Assembly (NCBI GenBank): GCA_039024295.1
Contig: JBCDIQ010000179.1
Location: forward strand, 1 to 11,166
Source of the DNA: JBCDIQ01 sp039024295
Lineage (GTDB): Bacteria > Bacteroidota > Bacteroidia > J057
Length of the DNA: 11,166 nt
Reading direction: 5' to 3'
Numbering within the stretch: position 1 is the stretch's first letter; each line of letters begins with the position of its first letter. The notes beneath the pieces are model-generated. The model searched no databases. It was not told the DNA's origin and was given only the letters and a program-made list of their open reading frames with translations. The position numbers and the translations under genes were made by a program. This document shows, piece after piece, positions 7,757 to 11,166 of the stretch.

Positions 7757-7837
7757 GCCCCCTTCAGGGTCGAGAGAATTCCTGTCCATCAGCTATATAT
7801 CTAGCCCCCTCGGGGTCATTATAAGCCCGAAGGGGGT
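7757..7837. repeat. Three related C/G-rich motif copies, two direct and one inverted
   Basis: GCCCCCTTCAGGGTC (7757-7771) and GCCCCCTCGGGGTC (7804-7817) are near-identical direct copies about 47 bp apart. CCCGAAGGGGGT at 7826-7837 is the inverted form of the same motif. A fourth, weaker relative (GCCCCTGAAAAGGTC) starts at 7874. No reading frame explains them. They could be remnants of an intergenic repeat family or arms of an RNA structure. Confidence 0.6.
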
Positions 7838-7850
7838 GAATATGTATAGT
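7792..7850. other. Long imperfect stem-loop, possible structured RNA element
   Basis: Outer stem: CTATATAT (7793-7800) pairs with ATGTATAG-type sequence at 7842-7849, 8 bp including one G-U. A 4x5 internal loop separates this from an inner stem: CCCCC/GGGGG (7805-7809 with 7832-7836), then T-A, a bulged A7830, and CGGG/CCCG (7811-7814 with 7826-7829). The apical loop is 11 nt, 7815-7825. No T-tract follows on either strand, so it is not a standard terminator. It lies between the terminator at 7722 and the repressor promoter, and its transcription is unproven. Confidence 0.5.
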
Positions 7851-7877
7851 AACCGACCTAGCCCGTAACTTATGCCC

Positions 7878-7925
7878 CTGAAAAGGTCGAACCCCTAAAA
7901 GTGGGACCATCGCACCTTTTGTCAG
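7878..7925. other. Second stem-loop in the same intergenic region
   Basis: CTGAAAAGGT (7878-7887) pairs with ACCTTTTGTCAG (7914-7925): 7 bp AAAAGGT/ACCTTTT, a 2-nt bulge, then CTG/CAG. Inside it, GGTC...CCC (7885-7894) can also pair with GGGACC (7902-7907), a competing inner hairpin. No T-run follows. Together with the structure at 7792-7850 it makes 7750-7930 unusually foldable for a plain spacer. Confidence 0.4.
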
Positions 7926-7976
7926 AGAACCTTATATTTAACCTAAGTGCTACAATTACCCACTATTTGTACCAGC

Positions 7977-7995
7977 TTAAGTTAGGCTAGTCTAA
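7977..7995. promoter_or_regulatory. DtxR/IdeR-like operator upstream of the repressor gene
   Basis: TTAAGTTAGGCTAGTCTAA agrees with the classical 19-bp DtxR/IdeR box TTAGGTTAGGCTAACCTAA at 16 of 19 positions. Its core TTAGGCTAGTCTAA is a near-palindrome. It lies about 62 bp before the repressor start codon and about 35 bp before the likely -7 element. Autoregulation is therefore plausible, though not by simple overlap with that -7 box. An isolated perfect half-site, TAACCTAA, is at 7939-7946. Confidence 0.65.
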
Positions 7996-8029
7996 TAAAA
8001 AGGCTTAAAAAATGTTTACTCAAATTGTA

Positions 8030-8037
8030 TATATTTG
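8030..8037 (+). promoter_or_regulatory. Candidate -7 promoter element of the DtxR-family gene
   Basis: TATATTTG matches the Bacteroidota -7 consensus TAnnTTTG exactly, 20 bp before ATG 8058, implying a leader of about 15 nt. No good TTTG -33 element is seen at the expected distance, where the sequence is TTAAAA-like. Confidence 0.45.
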
Positions 8038-8057
8038 AACAAACACGAACCTGCGAG

Positions 8058-8714
8058 ATGCCTACCCAAACAAAAGAAAATTACCTGAAAGCCCTTTTCT
8101 TTTTGGACCATAAGCATGACAACATCACAGTCACTGATCTGAGCAAATCCATGCAGGTGAGTACCCCAACTGTGAATAATATGGTCAAGAAACTACAATC
8201 CGGTGGTTGGGTGAAGTATGAGAAGTACAAACCGCTCAAACTGACGGCAAAGGGAAGAAAAGTGGCTGCTTTGATCATCCGTAAGCACCGCCTGACAGAG
8301 ATGTTTTTGGTGGAGAAAATGGGATTTGGTTGGGAGGAAGTTCATGACATCGCGGAGGAAATAGAACATGTCAATTCCGAGCAATTATTTGATCGAATGG
8401 ATGAGATGCTGGGGTTTCCCAAGGCAGACCCGCACGGCTCACCGATTCCCGATAAGTCTGGTCATATGCTTGAGCCAGACTACATTAAGCTTTCAGCCGC
8501 AAAAGCAGGCACAAAGGCCCGTTTGCGTGCTTTAGATGATAGCTCGATGGAACTTCTGTTGTACCTGAACAAGAAAGAATTGGAACTGGGGATGTTATTG
8601 GAGATAAGAGAAATTGAGCCTTACGATCAATCCATGACGATTGGATACCCCAAACACAATAACACCATCCTCACCCGTGAAGTGTGCGATAAGTTATTGG
8701 TGGAGGTGGTGTGA
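8058..8714 (+). CDS. DtxR/MntR-family metal-dependent transcriptional repressor
   Basis: A 218-residue cytoplasmic repressor that binds DNA when loaded with Fe2+ or Mn2+. ATG 8058 is chosen because MPTQTKENYLKALFFL matches the usual N-terminus; an in-frame TTG at 8025 overlaps the predicted -7 box. Winged helix-turn-helix at about 5-65 (ITVTDLSKSMQVSTPTVNNMVKKL), metal-binding/dimerisation domain at about 66-140, and a FeoA/SH3-like C-terminal domain at about 148-218. Likely metal ligands by alignment to DtxR: H77, E81, H96, E100, E103, H104. E100 replaces Cys102 of DtxR, as in Bacillus MntR. N8 stands where DtxR has Met10 and MntR has Asp8. A DtxR-like box lies upstream, and a related site precedes the convergent TonB-dependent receptor. 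Family assignment is very safe; iron versus manganese is undecided. Confidence 0.94.
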   Translation: MPTQTKENYLKALFFLDHKHDNITVTDLSKSMQVSTPTVNNMVKKLQSGGWVKYEKYKPLKLTAKGRKVAALIIRKHRLTEMFLVEKMGFGWEEVHDIAEEIEHVNSEQLFDRMDEMLGFPKADPHGSPIPDKSGHMLEPDYIKLSAAKAGTKARLRALDDSSMELLLYLNKKELELGMLLEIREIEPYDQSMTIGYPKHNNTILTREVCDKLLVEVV

Positions 8715-8745
8715 GAAAGAATGATTTTTCGTCACCGATACGTTT

Positions 8746-11118
8746 TTACAAGGATTTCAGGTTGCCAATTTTCACCGAAATGAATACGGAACGAGGAGTT
8801 GCCGGGCCGTAAATAAAGTCGGAGTCCCGTTCCGGCCCTGAATCAAACGCTGGCTGGAAGCTGTTGAAGATGTTGCGAGCCCCTCCGCTCACCTCCAAGT
8901 GAAAATCCTCTGAGATATCAAAAAGATAACTCGCCTTAAGGTTCAGGTCAAAGAATGGGGTTGTTTCAATCAAATCTAAAAAGCCGTCACCACCTACCAC
9001 TCGGGGGACAATCATCGATCCGGTGTATGTCCCGGTGAGGTCAAGGCGAAAAGCCTCCGTTGGCTGGTAGAAGGAGGTCAAATAACCATACACATTAGGA
9101 TTTCTGACAAACTCCTCCACAGTAACTATATTCTCACTTCCATCTTTGGGATCAAATAACACCTGCGTCTCATCGTAGCTTGTTTGCTGAGCGGTACCTC
9201 CGAGTTGGAATGCAAACTTGCCAGAAGGGGCGTAACCCGCCTCTAGGTTAACCCCTGCGACATTGGCTCCTTCTCCATTTTGAACCTCCTCCAAAATAGA
9301 TCCATTGGGAAGCACCGTGCCCAGGCTCACCTGGGTGAAGGGATTTTGCAGTTGGGTATAAAAACCTTCCACCAATAGGTTGATCTGCGTTAGTCCCAGG
9401 CTTTTGGTGTAGTTCAATGAGCCGGTAAATGCATCAGATGTTTCCTTGTCCAGCTCATCAGAGAGGATCACAAATAGCGGCTCTCCTCCTACAGAAGAAA
9501 TGTGTAAGTCTTCGTTGAATGCCTGAGGCGCACGGAATCCCCGAGCATATCCTCCTCTAACCCTAAGGTGATCATTGATTTTATATAGCAAGGTTGCACG
9601 AGGACTAAAAACCCCCACAGTTACATCTGCTGTCCTGTCAATTCCTCCAATGGCATAAGTACCATCTACATTTGAAACATCGTATCTCCCTCCCAACAAT
9701 GCCGTAAATTTCTCATGGGGTTTCCACTCATACTGGGCAAAGAACCCCGTTGCATTCACTTGCTGGTCAATCAAGCGGTTATAGCCTTGAATTTCATCTC
9801 GCGTGTTATAGGTCTGATTTTCGACTCCTATAGTAACTACATCATTATTGTTGAAATAATGGGTGTATTGGAATCCAGCCACGATGGCCAAGTCCTTTGT
9901 CAACCCATATGCATTGATGGCCAACGCACTGTCTTCGGCGGTTCGTCCGCCGCCTAGCCCACCATAGTAACTGTCTCGTTGTGTTCGCTGGGCAGAAGCA
10001 TAAATAGAAATTTTGTTCCGGTCATTCTTGCTCCACTGTTCGTAATTGATCCCTCCAAAATAGGTGTTATGGTCAAGCTCTTCCGTGATATCCGTGAAGT
10101 GAGGGGCTAGGTCCAGACGGTCACCTCCCCTGCGGTATTCTTCCAATGCGCTAAAATCCAGGGAGATTCTGCTGTAGGCACCAGGTTTAAAAAAAGCTTT
10201 GGCTCCCAACACGGTATTTTCCAGCTTCACCAGTTCAGTAAAGCCGTCTCCGTTTGCATCATAGCTGTCCCGGTTTCGACTCATGCCATAGAAAGTTACA
10301 CCACTGGTCAATTTATCATTGACAATGGATCCATTCAGGTTGAATGTTTGGTCAAAGGCATCCCCGGCAATAAGTGCCGTATTAGAGCGAAATTCCCAGG
10401 AATTTTCCAGCGGGTCTTGGGTGATTATGTTAATTGTCCCTGCGATGGCATTGGATCCGTAAAGGGCTGACCCACCGCTACGTACCACTTCTACTCGTTC
10501 CACAATATTTGTAGGGATTTGGTCAAGCCCGTAAACGCTGTTCAGCGCACTAAAAATCGGGCGACTGTTGATCAGAATTTGTGAATATGCCCCTTCCAAC
10601 CCATTGAGCCGAACCTGTGTAAACCCACAGTTCTGGCAGTTGGTCTCCACCCGCACGCCCGGCTGGAAATTGAGCCCATCAGAGATGGCAATGGCTTGGG
10701 TGGCATCAAATAATTTGTCATCTATTACGCCTACCACCACTGGGTTATTGACCCGGTCCTGTTCGTAGCGGGTGCCAGACAACACCACCGTCTCCAGGTT
10801 CAAGGCATCTTCTTGTAAGGAGAAGTTTCTCTCCAGAGCCTGTCCTTCCTTGAGAGTGATCTCTTCAGATATGGTTAGATACCCCAAATACTTAACCATG
10901 ACAGTATACGTCCCAGCGGGGATACTTTGGATCAAAAATATTCCCTCATTGTCCGTATTTACCCCCATTTTTGTCCCTTTTAGAAAGACATTGGCGTATC
11001 CCACAGGGTCATCGCCAGCGGTGACCTTACCTGAAAAACTTGCTGTTTGAGCATAGGTATCAAAGCAAAAAACCAGGAATGATCCCATCGCAATAAGACT
11101 TCGTATAAACTTTTTCAT
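8746..11118 (-). CDS. TonB-dependent outer-membrane receptor
   Basis: A 790-residue outer-membrane transporter that takes up a ligand using TonB energy; the substrate is probably a metal chelate, haem or a cobalamin-like compound (inference). Signal peptide 1-23 (cut near TYA|Q), carboxypeptidase-regulatory-like domain at about 27-105, TonB-box-like segment ETVVLSGT (109-116), plug at about 122-235 with VERVEVVRSGGSALYGSNAIAGTINI, then the 22-strand-type beta-barrel to the C-terminus. The plug carries a CxxC pair (C161, C164 in NCQNCGF), unusual in a periplasm-exposed domain. The last residue is Leu (KIGNLKSL) rather than the common terminal aromatic. It is full-length for the family. It is convergent with the DtxR-family gene (31-bp gap, no clear terminator), and a DtxR-like site adjoins its promoter, so metal-dependent repression is likely. 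No SusD partner lies next to it, which argues against a glycan SusC system. Confidence 0.95.
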   Translation of the reverse strand: MKKFIRSLIAMGSFLVFCFDTYAQTASFSGKVTAGDDPVGYANVFLKGTKMGVNTDNEGIFLIQSIPAGTYTVMVKYLGYLTISEEITLKEGQALERNFSLQEDALNLETVVLSGTRYEQDRVNNPVVVGVIDDKLFDATQAIAISDGLNFQPGVRVETNCQNCGFTQVRLNGLEGAYSQILINSRPIFSALNSVYGLDQIPTNIVERVEVVRSGGSALYGSNAIAGTINIITQDPLENSWEFRSNTALIAGDAFDQTFNLNGSIVNDKLTSGVTFYGMSRNRDSYDANGDGFTELVKLENTVLGAKAFFKPGAYSRISLDFSALEEYRRGGDRLDLAPHFTDITEELDHNTYFGGINYEQWSKNDRNKISIYASAQRTQRDSYYGGLGGGRTAEDSALAINAYGLTKDLAIVAGFQYTHYFNNNDVVTIGVENQTYNTRDEIQGYNRLIDQQVNATGFFAQYEWKPHEKFTALLGGRYDVSNVDGTYAIGGIDRTADVTVGVFSPRATLLYKINDHLRVRGGYARGFRAPQAFNEDLHISSVGGEPLFVILSDELDKETSDAFTGSLNYTKSLGLTQINLLVEGFYTQLQNPFTQVSLGTVLPNGSILEEVQNGEGANVAGVNLEAGYAPSGKFAFQLGGTAQQTSYDETQVLFDPKDGSENIVTVEEFVRNPNVYGYLTSFYQPTEAFRLDLTGTYTGSMIVPRVVGGDGFLDLIETTPFFDLNLKASYLFDISEDFHLEVSGGARNIFNSFQPAFDSGPERDSDFIYGPATPRSVFISVKIGNLKSL

Positions 11119-11142
11119 TATTTATTATTTTTATTTGATAGC

Positions 11143-11150
11143 CAAAATTA
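11143..11150 (-). promoter_or_regulatory. -7 promoter element of the TonB-dependent receptor
   Basis: On the minus strand TAATTTTG matches TAnnTTTG exactly, 24 bp before the start codon at 11118. The leader is A-rich (AATAAAAATAATAA) with no Shine-Dalgarno sequence, as is usual in the phylum. The -33 region falls at or beyond the window end. Confidence 0.55.
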
Positions 11151-11166
11151 ATAAGTTAGATTAATC
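11151..11166. promoter_or_regulatory. DtxR-like operator at the receptor promoter (cut by window end)
   Basis: ATAAGTTAGATTAATC shares TAAGTTAG and overall 12 of 16 positions with the site at 7977-7995. The visible GATTAATC is a perfect palindrome, and the core would be the perfect dyad TTAGATTAATCTAA if the next three bases are TAA. It directly abuts the -7 element at 11143-11150, the spacer position where a bound repressor would block RNA polymerase. Confidence 0.5.

Noticed and set aside
8025..8057. TTG start at 8025 for the DtxR-family repressor
   Set aside because: It lies just ahead of, and reads through, the predicted -7 promoter element; ATG 8058 gives the usual N-terminus and length.
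8715..8745. Bidirectional terminator between the convergent repressor and receptor genes
   Set aside because: T-runs are present, but the only inverted repeat is CGT/ACG, too short to call.
8746..11118. SusC-type glycan importer
   Set aside because: No SusD-like gene is adjacent, and the length (790 aa) and plug sequence fit a shorter metal/cofactor-type receptor.

Overview
The window looks like chromosomal DNA of a Bacteroidota bacterium, most likely a Cytophagales- or Saprospiria-like lineage (inference). Supporting signs are promoter elements of the TAnnTTTG type, starts that mostly lack a strong Shine-Dalgarno sequence, a TonB-dependent receptor with an N-terminal carboxypeptidase-regulatory-like domain, and a TPR-containing hybrid histidine kinase of the type common in this phylum. 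The exact genus cannot be told from the sequence.

Layout from left to right: (1) a SNF2-family helicase, cut at its 5' end by the window edge; (2) a COG0523/CobW-type G3E GTPase with a six-histidine linker; (3) a three-gene phosphorelay: a TPR hybrid histidine kinase with a C-terminal receiver, a stand-alone receiver, and an Hpt protein overlapping it by 4 nt (ATGA); (4) a gene-poor stretch of about 650 bp (7404-8057). This stretch holds a candidate sigma-54 promoter, a possible 49-aa small protein and a clear intrinsic terminator. After these come two strong RNA-type stem-loops with repeated CCCCCTTCGGG-like arms, then a near-consensus DtxR/IdeR box; (5) a DtxR/MntR-type metal-dependent repressor; (6) a convergent TonB-dependent outer-membrane receptor, 31 bp from the repressor gene tail to tail.

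Two functional units stand out. In the phosphorelay, the membrane kinase has its own receiver but no Hpt domain, and the missing Hpt and a second receiver are supplied by the next two genes. The expected order is kinase His501 -> receiver Asp795 -> Hpt His54 -> Asp58 of the stand-alone receiver. The final receiver has no output domain, so the endpoint of the relay is unknown. In the metal-uptake unit, a 19-bp DtxR/IdeR-like site lies upstream of the repressor gene. A related site, cut by the window end, sits directly behind the -7 element of the receptor promoter. This suggests that the repressor controls both its own gene and the receptor, although the two genes are convergent and do not share a promoter region.

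The least explained part is 7404-7976: a possible sigma-54-driven small transcript and a structured intergenic segment with mutually exclusive pairing options. I see no CRISPR array, tRNA, rRNA, insertion sequence or phage gene.
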